Shown: positions 1-10,159 of the stretch, piece after piece
Layout of the letters: every line of letters begins with the position of its first letter
How positions within the stretch are numbered: the first letter of the stretch is position 1
Assembly (NCBI GenBank): GCA_015478945.1
Contig: JABUQX010117073.1
Location: forward strand, 20,001-37,500
Source: Trachelipus rathkii
Lineage: Eukaryota > Arthropoda > Malacostraca > Isopoda > Trachelipodidae
DNA length: 17,500 nucleotides
Reading direction: 5' to 3'
Made by a program: the position numbers and the translations under genes
The notes under the pieces: model-generated
The model's input: the letters and a program-made list of their open reading frames with translations, nothing else
Databases searched by the model: none
Told to the model about the DNA's origin: nothing

Positions 1-29
<29 letters not shown>
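1..29. repeat. (TA)n microsatellite, left edge
   Basis: Pure TA dinucleotide run cut by the window edge. It directly precedes the foldback repeat at 39-393. Confidence 0.97.
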
Positions 30-31
<2 letters not shown>

Positions 32-38
32 AGTTATT

Positions 39-393
39 GAAATGCCTTGATTAACAAATGAGTCTTAAGGATTCCTTTTATAAGAAAATTCTATTATTAT
101 TTATTTATTTATTTATTTATTTATTATTTATTATTTATTATTTATTATTGATATTTATTATTTATCATTTTATTTTTATTTATTTTCTATCATTTATTAT
201 TTATTACTTAATATTTATTATTTATATTATTTATTACTTATTATTTATTATTATTTATTTATTATTTATTATTTATTATTTATTATTTATTATTTATTAT
301 TTATTATTTATTATTTATTATTTATTATTTATTATTTATTATTTATTCAATATTAATAAAAAATCCTTAATAATCATTTGATCAAGGCATTTT
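39..393. repeat. Small foldback (MITE-like) repeat filled with a minisatellite
   Basis: The arms at about 39-75 and 360-393 are imperfect inverted copies: AAATGCCTTGATTAACAAAT on the left against AAAATGCCTTGATCAAATGA when the right arm is read on the other strand, both followed by TTAAGGATT. Between them lies only A/T minisatellite. The flanks are AT-rich, so a target-site duplication cannot be judged. It could be a miniature transposon or a foldback repeat. An open frame through it (58-381) encodes only Tyr/Ile/Leu/Phe low complexity and is not a gene. Confidence 0.6.
98..347. repeat. TTTA then TTTATTA minisatellite
   Basis: A short TTTA tetramer run at about 100-122 is followed by imperfect A/T repeats. 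From about 240 to 347 there is a regular seven-base unit, TTTATTA. Confidence 0.9.
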
Positions 394-436
394 AACTTAT
401 AATTACTACTGGCGTTCTAAGCTATTTATATCTTGA

Positions 437-544
<108 letters not shown>

Positions 545-800
545 TAGAGATGTACCGGAGCCTCGATTTTTTAGAAGTTCCGGTTCCGGCCGGAACTAAC
601 CGGAACTTTCTACATTTTTAAAGGTCTTTATTAAAAAATTCAGTAATTGGATCTGCCATTTACTCAGTTATGATTATGAATAAAAATAATATAAAAAATG
701 ATATCCGTAGAGAAATATCATGATAAAATATCTTCGACTCTATAGTTGGAAAACTTTAAATATGAAACATTATCTAACCGGTAGCTTTAATACTCTAAAA

Positions 801-1244
801 AGGGTGGATTTTTGATTTTTTGAGATTCTTTTGATTTTTTTTTTGATTTTTATAGACACAAATTGCTTTTTAAATTATTATTTTTATAAAATTATTAAAT
901 AATCCTAATTATTACCTAATTAATAATAAGTTTAGTAAATATAATTATTATTTAGTTTAATTAAGTTATTTAAATTATATATATACTGTATAATATCTGA
1001 GTACTCTAATTTATTATTTATTTCTTTATTAAAATTAATTTGAAACTACACACATTCAGTTTTCCTTATCACATAGATTGGAAAAAAAATTTACTACACT
1101 TTCATGGATAATAGATTAATTACACTAGAAAAAAAAATTTGCCTAAAATCAAAAAATTAAAAATAAAAAGCCATGATTTTTTAATAAAAAAATACGTAAA
1201 AATCTGTTGATTTAAATCATTTGGTTTCTTTTGTGCCAACCCTG
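801..1244. mobile_element. Second hAT-like element nested in the first
   Basis: The right end, read on the other strand, is CAGGGTTGGCACAAAAG. The left end is AGGGTGGATTTTTG, with the first C apparently lost. The flanking 8-mers are CTCTAAAA (793-800) and CTCTAGAA (1245-1252), matching at 7 of 8 positions as expected for a hAT duplication. The interior is A/T rich with repeated TTTTTGATTTTT and has no coding potential. Classification rests on termini and duplication only. Confidence 0.58.
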
Positions 1245-1286
1245 CTCTAGAATCTAGACCTGGGTTATAAATAAAATATGTACAGG

Positions 1287-1288
<2 letters not shown>

Positions 1289-1384
<96 letters not shown>
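1289..1384. repeat. (ATT)n trinucleotide microsatellite
   Basis: About 96 bases of near-perfect TTA/ATT repeat inside the outer hAT-like element. Confidence 0.97.
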
Positions 1385-1957
1385 TAGTTATTTAGTAAAG
1401 AAATTAAATTTATAAAAGTAGAAACTACTTTTTAATAAAATATTTACTAAATTGTTTAATCAAAAATTTAAAAAATTTAAAAACAAGATTCCATAATTTT
1501 CTTACTTAAAAATGAATTTATTTGAGTTTTGAAATGTGGTGTAGGAAAATAAGTTGCCCTCCATATTGTGAGTTAACATGACTTATCCTCAAACATGTTG
1601 TCTGCTTCTTGAAAAGAGCTTTTTTAAAAAAAGCTTTGCTGAAAAAAGCTTTTTAAACTTTGAAGACCCATAGAACTTTTTTATATAGTATATTCCCATC
1701 TTACAAAATATATTAACTATACTGCATGCATATTTAAAGAACTAAGAGCTCACAGAATGGATATGACAAGATGCCAGATAGTTCTGAGGGACTCCACTTG
1801 TTAATGGGGAAAGTTCTGAGTAGCTCATGGTCTCTTAAATCAAAAAGTTCCGGTTCCGTCTGCTGGAACCAGTAATTAGTTCCATCTCGGGTTTGAACTT
1901 TTCCGAGGTTCGAAAGTTCCGGTCCGGCCGGAACCAAAATTCTGGTTCTGGTAACAT

Positions 1958-3042
<1,085 letters not shown>

Positions 3043-3122
3043 ATGTAAATATTTTTGTTTGGCTTTATGATACGATTTGTTGATGATATTCTGGGGGTAA
3101 TTTAATTTGTAAAATATATTTT

Positions 3123-3948
3123 TTAGTGTTTTAATTTCGGTTTGCAGGTATTGGGGACTAAAAGTTTGAAAGTTCGAAGGAAAAGGTTACTAAGTATTAC
3201 TGTTTTTGCGGAAGTGTCATGAGCCGAGAACCAGTGTATATATGAGGGGTTGGAGGTTGGCTTTCGATAAATGTTAGAAGATGGCAGGTTGTCTTTTGTC
3301 CATGAGATATGTAAATCCAAGAAGTTTATTGTATTGTTATTTGCTGTTTCCATGGTAAACTTTATATCTGTATGTATATTATTAATAAAGGTAAAAATTG
3401 TGTTTAGATTTATTTCCTTTGGTATAAATGAAAAAACATCGTCAACGTAACGGTACCAGCCTATGGAGGGAAATTGAGGGAATATGTGGTAAGTTTCTAT
3501 TAATTCCATGAAGATGTTACTAAAAACTGGGGATAGTGATGAACCCATGCATAATCCGGAGGTTTGTTTATAAAATTTGTCTTGAAAGTTGAAAAAGGAG
3601 TGATCGAGTGTGAGGTAAACTAATTGTTTTATAATGGAGAAAGGATGTTGTAGGGTGATATTATGACGTGTTAGATGATATTCAAGTAAATCTATGGTGA
3701 ATTTTACAGGAACTTTGGTGAAAAGGGATGTTACATCAAAACTGACTACATTATAGTTCGAAAGGTTTTTGTTGTGAATTAAATGAATGAAGTGTTCTGA
3801 GTTTTTTATGTGTGAAGGTGAAATATTTCCAATGAGGGGTTTTAATTGTGATGAAAGCCATTTTGAGAGGTTCTGTGTGATGCAATTAATGTTGGAGATT
3901 ATGGGACGTAGAGGTATGTTTTCTTTGTATATTCATGGGTTCATCACT
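3123..3948 (-). pseudogene. PLE reverse transcriptase core
   Basis: From about 3932 the frame is open through IYKENIPLRPIISNINCI, then VVSFDVTSLFTKVPV (motif A with catalytic Asp, near 3730), YKQTSGLCMGSSLSP (near 3560-3530), WYRYVDDVFSF (motif C with the YVDD catalytic pair, near 3450) and INFLDLHISW...IYRKPT...YIHWFSAHD. This order and these motifs identify a Penelope-clade RT. An in-frame stop lies just upstream, near 3933. The conserved frame is lost at 3160-3163, where four T's on the coding strand seem to need a fifth, and this frame then ends at 3123. The reading frame continues well upstream of the Met at 3548. Confidence 0.93.
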
Positions 3949-4215
3949 TTAAAATGTAGGGAGGTAAGCTTTGAATTTATTTATTAAATCTTTTTGGTTG
4001 GGTAAGATATTGGAAAGAGATTTGTTGAACGATGACTGGGAATTTTTAAGGGGGTTTCTATTTACGGAGGTGTATGTGTTGGTATCGTTAAGTAAATTGT
4101 AACATTTAGTGAGGTAATCATTAGTATTTAAAATAACTATGTTATTCCCTTTGTCTGAACGAGAAATTGTTATGTTTTGATTTTGTTTCAATTTGAAGAG
4201 AGCAATGTAATATTA
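3949..4215 (-). pseudogene. PLE region preceding RT, shifted frame
   Basis: This block continues the PLE protein in a different frame. It contains ISRSDKGNNIVILN...DY, matching the '(A/S)DKG...VV(M/L)N..DY' motif upstream of the Penelope RT core. It ends ...KAYLPTF followed by a stop at 3949-3951, just where the conserved 'LPKIHK' motif would be expected. The following block lies in the third frame, so a second disruption sits at about 3925-3960. Confidence 0.8.
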
Positions 4216-4984
4216 AAAAGGTAAAGTTTTTAAGAAAATCTTTCTGTAATTTAAGTAAAATACCAAACAATATATCAGTATTAATGTTCTGGTTTTGATT
4301 GTGTTTCTTCCAGGAATTAAAATTTTTGGTTAAATGCAACCATGGATCGGTATTGGGAAGGGCAAAACTTAGGCCATAGCCTAAAACTGTCAGTTCGTTT
4401 TGGGTTAAATTGTAGTTCGAGTAGTTTTTGATGATATCCGGGTTTGATTTTTTATACCAAATGCTGTTTTTGAATAGATTGTCCAATTTTATTTTTAGAT
4501 GAGAGTTTCTTAAGTTTACTTTTCTGTCTCTAATGATGTAAGCGTATTCTAGTAGTTTGGAAAACAGGTTAAGATCTTCAAAATTGTTGGTGAAATATTG
4601 CTGAAGGTGTTTAAAATTATAGTAGTTTTGTCTAAATTTTCTCTTAACATCCGACTTTATTCCCTGAATACGATTCAATAATAACTGTTTGTAAATCTCT
4701 GGGAAAGGTTCTGTTTTGTTTACAAAGATGTAATTGGGGATAAAGGTTCTCGGGATAATACACTCTTCTAGGCAGTTTTGAAGAAATTTCAGATTGCATT
4801 TAGTAAGGTTTGCTGAAGTTAATGAGTCCATGTATTTGTAGAATAGTTTCTTTGAGAAATAATTTAAGTTCAAAAATAGCAAAACCTCTTGTTGTAATAC
4901 GGGATTCATAGCGTATGATGAAAGAACTACAAACTTCACATAGTGCAAATTTATAAAGAATTCACTTCCCCTGTAGGTTATCAA
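4142..4984 (-). pseudogene. PLE N-terminal region of the polyprotein
   Basis: Open frame of 280 residues and the first coding block of the full PLE copy. It is rich in Asn, Lys, Leu and Phe. Residues around LTQNELTVLGYGLSFALP match the conserved 'LT..E..VL..GL.F...P' motif I know from the region before the Penelope-type RT. The first Met at 4984 and about 22 following residues lie in the upstream pseudo-LTR; the first Met inside the full unit comes just after the junction. The frame loses register after about 4200 and ends at 4142. The next block continues in another frame, so a one-base indel near 4190-4215 is inferred. Confidence 0.82.
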
Positions 4985-5069
4985 ATGAAGAATAGAAGCT
5001 AATTAATTTTAATTTTAATCGTAAATTCACATGGAAATTAAGAAAAACAACACAACACAGATAGTGAAT

Positions 5070-5112
5070 GAACGTCTAGCTTTCGTGCTCGTACTCGAGA
5101 CACTTCGTCGGG
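5070..5112 (-). ncRNA. Hammerhead-ribozyme-like motif, second copy
   Basis: Same motif in the upstream pseudo-LTR. Here the hairpin is better paired, GTG-T-CTCG against CGAG-CAC, because one base differs (CGAG in place of CGAA). The core substitution (CCGACGA) and the lack of a clear stem I are the same as in the left copy. Confidence 0.35.
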
Positions 5113-5215
5113 ACAACTAAATTATACAAAATTAATTATTACAATTTTAGCTACTTTTTAATTTGGCTACTTGGTAAATTATTTTCCTTGGGTGGATAGA
5201 ATGCTTGTACCAATG

Positions 5216-5708
5216 TTATACTTTTTTGAGGATTTTGCCGAAGGACGATGATTCTTTGAGGTACATATTGATTGTTTCGTCTAGCTGGATTTCACCTTGT
5301 TGTTGATTAAAGTTGTTACTGTTCTTGATGATGAAGGATTCATAAATTTTTCTATTTTCTGTGTTTTGAATGTGTTTTATGATAGTGGCGGTGGTTATGT
5401 TAACTGTGTGGTTGTTAATTTGTCTATGTTTTACTACGGAGGAGGATTGTTTATCAAACTTTAAATCGTTTTTGTGCTGATTTAATCTAATGTTGAAATT
5501 ATTGGTTTCGCCTATGTATTTTTTTGTGCAATTTTTACAGGCCTGAATCAGTGTTTTGGTTTTTATTAGTAGGTTTAAGTGAATGTTTAAGGGTTATGTT
5601 ATTAGATTTAACTGTTTTTACGCATTCAGGGATATAGTTACGAATAATATTATTAGGTATTTTAGGTATGGGTAAAATGTCTGTGTACTGAGTATTAGTT
5701 AAGGCTAA
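5216..5708 (-). pseudogene. Second copy of PLE GIY-YIG domain, disrupted
   Basis: Copy of the endonuclease region in the 5'-truncated unit. A 14-base deletion between 5540 and 5541 removes the coding bases of the IYTI part of the GIY signature and also shifts the frame. The downstream part, through YIGE, NIRLNQH and the Glu region, is otherwise nearly identical to the left copy. It ends at the equivalent stop, 5216-5218. Confidence 0.88.
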
Positions 5709-5890
5709 TTTTAAAGATTTCTTTTAATAAACATGCAATCAGGCAATCCAGGCATTAGGACATGTAGTGAGCATTTCTATGTACAAATAAGTTGTAGTGG
5801 ACCCAAACACAGATACCACACTGGTCCATTTAGCCGCCTCTTATGACACAGAACGTACGGTGTTGAAATTCTTTCTCCCTGGCCATCAAG
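5709..5890. other. Unclassified sequence between PLE and TA tract
   Basis: This stretch has no open frame of note. Read on the minus strand, it contains GTCATAAGAGGCGGCTAAATGG after an AGAAAGAATTTCAACACCGTACG block. It looks like dispersed-repeat sequence rather than a gene, but I cannot name the family. Confidence 0.4.
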
Positions 5891-5908
5891 GATATATATA
5901 GTGATAGA

Positions 5909-5945
<37 letters not shown>

Positions 5946-5997
5946 GATATATATATATATATATATATATATGCTGGTTATATAGCATATATATATT
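5891..5997. repeat. (TA)n microsatellite, interrupted
   Basis: TA runs separated by GTGATAGAG, GCAGA and GCTGGTTATATAGCA. The interval ends where the Tc1/mariner-like remnant begins. Confidence 0.92.
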
Positions 5998-6542
5998 AGG
6001 TGCTCTGTTGCCTGACTCCTAAGTTGAAAATGGCTCTGGCAGATGGAAAGTTCGGCGAACACGCATTCAATATTTGCGTCAAATTCCTATTAAAATTACA
6101 CTGTGTACTACTGAACTGAACTTTATCTCAATAACTGCTCAAAATGCTCACCATTCACCTCCTGACAATAGAATAAACGATTTTCAGATTCCTGACGCAA
6201 TTCAACAAGATGGTTGCCCTGCACATTATAACTTCGTTACTCGAATTAAGGAACAGAATTACTACAGCTTGTCGGGAGATACCATCACTTACTTTTCGTC
6301 ACGTGCGTCAGGAATTTGAAAATCGTTTATTCCATTGTCAGGAGGTGAATGGTGAGCATTTTGAACAGTTATTGAGATAAAGTTCAATTCAGTAGTACGC
6401 GGTGTCATTTCAATAGGAATTTGATCCTATTGGAGCCGGGAGATTCCCCCCCAAAAATAATTGGATACGTGTTCGCCGATTTTTCCATCTACCCAACCGT
6501 TTCCAAAAACATGACCTGGGGTCAGACTTTGTAGACGCCTCT
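5998..6542 (+). mobile_element. Palindromic remnant of a Tc1/mariner-like transposon
   Basis: The left half (about 5998-6198) is an inverted copy of the right half (about 6304-6542). The inner ~120 bp, 6078-6198 against 6304-6423, match with only a handful of differences. The outer parts (GATGGAAAGTTCGGCGAACACG against GATGGAAAAATCGGCGAACACG) are more diverged. The unpaired centre encodes a transposase fragment, and the right arm encodes the transposase C-terminus plus the 3' terminal region. The outermost sequence reads CAGAGGCGTCTACAAAGTC at the right end. It is flanked on both sides by TA repeats, so a TA duplication cannot be scored. Confidence 0.75.
6200..6380 (+). pseudogene. Tc1/mariner-like transposase C-terminal fragment
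   Basis: The frame starting at 6200 reads IQQDGCPAHYNFVTRI, the '(F)QQDGAPAH' signature around the second catalytic Asp of DDE/D transposases of this superfamily. From 6246 the homologous reading moves to another frame: LRNRITTACREIPSLTFRHV, then EFENRLFHCQEVNGEHFEQL, up to a stop at 6378-6380. About 60 residues normally found between these blocks, including the third catalytic acidic residue, are missing. An internal deletion and frame change near 6244 therefore make it inactive. Confidence 0.82.
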
Positions 6543-7060
<518 letters not shown>

Positions 7061-7448
7061 GCTAGCCATCCTGTTTCATATATTAAACAGCTCATTAATC
7101 TCTCATTACAACATAACTTTTCATTTTAATGGCAAATATTACAAACAAACTTTCGGCCTGAGTATGGGATCCCCACTGTCTCCCATACTCAGTAACATAT
7201 ATATGGAACTAACAGAATTTTATCCTATTTTACCCCACCCTTTATTAAACAATAGTTTATGGATTAGATATGTAGATGACATTTTTGTCTCCCTCCCTCA
7301 CAACACCAACCCTAATGATGTCCTAAACTATATTAACTCTATTCATCCTTCAGTTCAGTATACGATAGAAATGCCTTCCAACAACTCTATCCCCTTCCTC
7401 GATACCTTAATCACATGGAATAACAATTACTTGCAATTAACACCATGA
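7061..7448 (+). pseudogene. Reverse transcriptase fragment of a second PLE
   Basis: Translation gives ASHPVSYIKQLINLSLQHNF, then after a one-base frame change near 7117-7125, GKYYKQTFGLSMGSPLSPIL, SLWIRYVDDIFVSL (catalytic YVDD) and NSIPFLDTLITWN. The order matches the minus-strand PLE RT, but this is the opposite strand and a clearly different sequence (GSPLSPILSNIYMEL against GSSLSPVFSNIFMEL), so it is a separate family. The part before YIKQ, with motif A, is absent. It stops after NNNYLQLTP, before the IYRKPT motif; the GIY-YIG domain is missing. Confidence 0.9.
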
Positions 7449-7690
7449 AGAAAATAGCAGACCAACTGAAACACTTGAACTGATGAAGATCAAGAAAGAA
7501 ATCCAGTCCCTTGGCCTGAAGAGGTCTCGCGTGTCGGGACGAAAATTAGCTTTCTTTTTTAAAATTTATTTCATTAAAAAGTTTCTTTAACAATGTTTTT
7601 AGAGTACATTTAGTAATAAAATGAAGTGACAGTAAAGCATAATACTAAAAGAGAATCCAAGGGCTTCCTCTCTAAAGTAAATATATCACT
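7449..7690 (+). other. Likely 3' region of the second PLE
   Basis: This follows the truncated RT in the same orientation and contains a hairpin motif comparable to the one in the other PLE's pseudo-LTR (see 7516-7560). The rest is AT-rich with no open frame. Assignment to the PLE is inference from position and this motif. Confidence 0.45.
7516..7560 (+). ncRNA. Hammerhead-like core in second PLE 3' region
   Basis: CTGAAGA fits the hammerhead CUGANGA core exactly. It is followed by GTCTCG, loop CGTGT, CGGGAC (six pairs including one G-U) and then GAAA at 7541-7544. The downstream ATTAGCTTTC could form only a very short stem III, and no stem I partner for the upstream CCCTTGGC is visible. It may be a decayed ribozyme. 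Confidence 0.4.
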
Positions 7691-7695
7691 ACGAA

Positions 7696-8069
<374 letters not shown>

Positions 8070-8131
8070 CCCCGCCCGGCCCCGGCCCCGGCCCCGGCCC
8101 CGGCAAAATTCCCGCCCCGGTCGGTCCCTAA
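8070..8131. repeat. CCCCGG hexanucleotide repeat block
   Basis: CCCGCCCGG is followed by four to five GGCCCC/CCCCGG units (about 8079-8104), then CGGCAAAATTCCCGCCCCGG. It is strikingly GC-rich inside a region of very low GC. The G-rich strand carries several runs of four G's and could form a G-quadruplex. Confidence 0.85.
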
Positions 8132-8165
8132 TAGCAAATAACTATTACTAGGATGTTATCCTTGG

Positions 8166-8305
8166 ATCATCTGACCAATGATATAACTATTTTTTTATAA
8201 TGGGAGGAGCTTGTATCATTTGACCAATGATATAACTATTTTTTATAATGGGAGGAGCTTGTATCATCTGAATCCAATGATATAACTCTATTTTTTATAA
8301 ATGGG
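8166..8305. repeat. Three-unit 48-49 bp tandem repeat with CCAAT and TATAA-like motifs
   Basis: Units start at about 8166, 8215 and 8263. The first two each read ATCATCTGACCAATGATATA (ATCATT in unit 2), followed by ACTATTTTTTATAATGGGAGG and AGCTTGT. The third is more diverged (GAATCCAATG, ATAAATGGGCG). ATCATT and AATGAT within a unit form a small dyad around GACC. The CCAAT boxes and TATAA-like runs could belong to a promoter-type repeat, but no gene start is recognised downstream. Confidence 0.85.
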
Positions 8306-8843
8306 CGTCGGAAGCATGTTCGTTTTCAATGCCTCAAAAACTCATTTTCTTCATCTGTTTTTTCAATGCCACACATAACCTTTGTTAACACATCTATCAA
8401 CTCGAATATCTTTCACACATTTATGACCTAGACTTTGCCGATAGACAACCCAAATTTTTATCTGTTCTTAATTTGTTTGGTATTTTCTTTTTTTCCTTTA
8501 TCTTTTATAATAAGGGTCACACTGTCTTCCTCTCCAAAATGGCTAACAGATTAGATTTAAGAATCCTTTAATTTTTATTCACATCACTACGGTTTTCTTT
8601 GTACGGGAGCGTAATCAGCCTTTGTATGGAGTTTACACAACATCTTTCGTAGTTTCGTTCAAACAGATCTTCTGGAAAGGGTCAAGCCTATACCATTTTG
8701 CCTTACCAACTCTCAATCTTACCAATTTTTATCTAACAAAACAACTGTTGTTTCACTCTTCATACACCATAGCTAGTACAAGATATACTTCTCTGGTGAA
8801 CTAGTTTCACACCTCAACCAATGAAAAGAACCTGTAAGACGCA
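8306..8843. other. Unassigned pyrimidine-rich sequence
   Basis: No recognised gene. A 60-codon plus-strand frame (8622-8804) resembles no family I know and has no repeats or motifs. The strand is rich in T and C (TCTTTC, TTTTCC). It may be the body of the repeat or element whose tandem CCAAT units lie just upstream. Confidence 0.4.
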
Positions 8844-8961
<118 letters not shown>

Positions 8962-9833
8962 TCCATTTGTAATACATGCAGGTGTGTATACTTATCAGCA
9001 CATAGAATTTTAGATTTAAGAAACAAATTCAAAATAACATAAATTTTAAAAATGCTCGTCTTACATATTACAGTACGTTTAATATTTAAATTTATCCTTA
9101 TTACCTTCATATTCTATTTCACGAATGATAAAGCCACTCGCAAGATGTTACTAACGAACCTAAAATTTAGAATTGAAAGCCAATTTCTCCAATGTTTTTG
9201 TCAAGATTTTCATATGCGAGTTTAACGTGGATCTTATTTTTTTTTTTTATTTTACGAAATTTAAATAAACAAAATCAGTAGTCTCCAAAATGAAATTCGT
9301 AATTTTGAAATCTGTCAAAAGAACAACAAACCTATAAAGAATTTTTTAAATGTTTAACTTCTAAATCCATTAGTAATACTCAATCTATTTAGACCTTAAG
9401 AGCCTGGTAGGCAGAGTAATCTCATAGCAATACTTCAAAACTGAATATTTAAGAAGCAATTACCATTTGTTATTGTGAGAAGCATTAGAATTCTCATATT
9501 TTCAGCACTTTCACACTGACCAGCTCTAAGACTTAAAAAATGTTTAACATTTTAAAGGTTTCATTTTGAAATTTAATGTAGGAAGATCATCTGAGTTTAA
9601 GTTCGTTATACTTTTAAATTTCATTCGACAAATCCCCAAGCTTCAATTATTCCAAATATCTTCTCAACGAAAATCAGCAATAAAACTACAGAGTAGATTT
9701 ATAAGTATTTGGAAATAAACAGTAATAACTCTAGAAAACAAAATATATTTAAAAAATTAATTACACTATGAAAAAGTATGCTGTCAATCATTATTCCTAA
9801 AAAATAAAGTTTAATGGACATTCATTGCAAATG

Positions 9834-9871
9834 AAGATTCATTAGAATTAGAATTAGAATTCATTAGAATT
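9834..9871. repeat. Short GAATTA tandem repeat
   Basis: ATTCATTAGAATTAGAATTA-type repetition: ATTAGA/GAATTA units ending in a second ATTCATTAGAATT. It is very short and probably arose by slippage. Confidence 0.7.
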
Positions 9872-9885
9872 TTGAAAGGCATAAT

Positions 9886-9980
9886 ATTTCTTACACATTT
9901 AATTAAAGTTTCCAAGGTTATCTAATTTCCAAGGTTATCTAATTTCTTACACATTTAATTAAAGTTTCCAAGGTTATCTA
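9886..9980. repeat. Tandem duplication, ~39 bp with inner 17-mer
   Basis: ATTTCTTACACATTTAATTA followed by AAGTTTCCAAGGTTATCTA occurs at about 9886-9924 and again at about 9941-9980. Between them is an extra TTTCCAAGGTTATCTA, so that 16-17 bp core appears three times. No function is apparent. Confidence 0.9.
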
Positions 9981-10022
9981 ATTTTAGGTGAAGTGACAGG
10001 ATAAATATATTTTTTTTAACTT

Positions 10023-10159
10023 TTATTCCTGTGAACCTTGCTTCTGTAAGTTTTGATAACTTTTAACAGATCTGGGAACAGGTGGTGTTGGTAGTTCAGG
10101 CATTGATTCTCCTTCAATCATTAAGGAAGATGGCCTAACAAACCTTAGTTTAAATTTTT
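10023..10159 (-). CDS. Receptor exon E: proline-rich cytoplasmic tail, frame offset by one base
   Basis: After a strong acceptor (TTTTTTCTGTTTTCAG), a 44-residue frame runs to a TAA at 10023-10025. It contains KFKLRFVRPSSLMIEGESMP, ELPTPPVPRSVK and SYQNLQKQGSQE. The composition (prolines, charged and Ser residues) suits an intracellular tail with possible SH3 or adaptor motifs. The exon begins with five A's; the upstream donor supplies two bases and needs only four A's for the frame to continue. Either there is an extra A, or the real donor differs, or the tail is alternative. The stop overlaps an AATAAA. Confidence 0.62.

Larger units (their letters stand above)
545..1962. mobile_element. 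Non-autonomous hAT-like DNA transposon
   Basis: The left end reads TAGAGATGTACCGGAGCC. The right end, read on the other strand, begins TAGGGATGTTACCAGAACC. Both ends carry repeated CCGGAAC/GTTCCGG subterminal motifs (570-610 and 1845-1940). This architecture of short TAGGGATG-type inverted termini and GGTTCCGG repeats is what I know from non-autonomous hAT elements. The flanking 8-mers, TATATAAT and TATATATA, fit an 8-bp duplication but are uninformative inside TA repeats. No transposase is encoded. A short open frame on the minus strand (1734-1937) runs through the terminal repeats and is not a gene. Confidence 0.62.
4917..5708 (-). repeat. PLE pseudo-LTR, upstream 5'-truncated copy
   Basis: Direct repeat of 2245-3042, in the same orientation. 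Similarity to the full copy stops after TTAGTTAAGGCTAA at about 5708, which is the truncation point. Compared with the other copy it lacks 14 bases between 5540 and 5541. It joins the full copy at 4916/4917 with no intervening sequence. Confidence 0.9.

Noticed and set aside
58..381. 107-residue hydrophobic protein resembling a membrane protein
   Set aside because: It is a translation of the TTTA/TTTATTA minisatellite between inverted repeats; composition is purely Tyr, Ile, Leu and Phe.
1605..1660. AAAGCTTTTTT palindromic stretch as a terminator or hairpin gene
   Set aside because: A weak imperfect A/T-rich palindrome within the non-autonomous hAT-like element, not distinguishable from chance at this composition.
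3787..3987. 66-residue plus-strand frame
   Set aside because: Antisense shadow of the minus-strand PLE reverse transcriptase region.
5740..5890. tRNA-derived SINE
   Set aside because: I looked for RNA polymerase III A and B boxes and a tRNA fold and saw none that are convincing.
8166..8305. CRISPR-like spaced repeats
   Set aside because: Only three adjoining units of a plain tandem repeat, with no unique spacers, in eukaryotic DNA.
8622..8804. 60-residue plus-strand frame as a small gene
   Set aside because: No motif, no matching splice sites or promoter, and expected by chance in this length of sequence.
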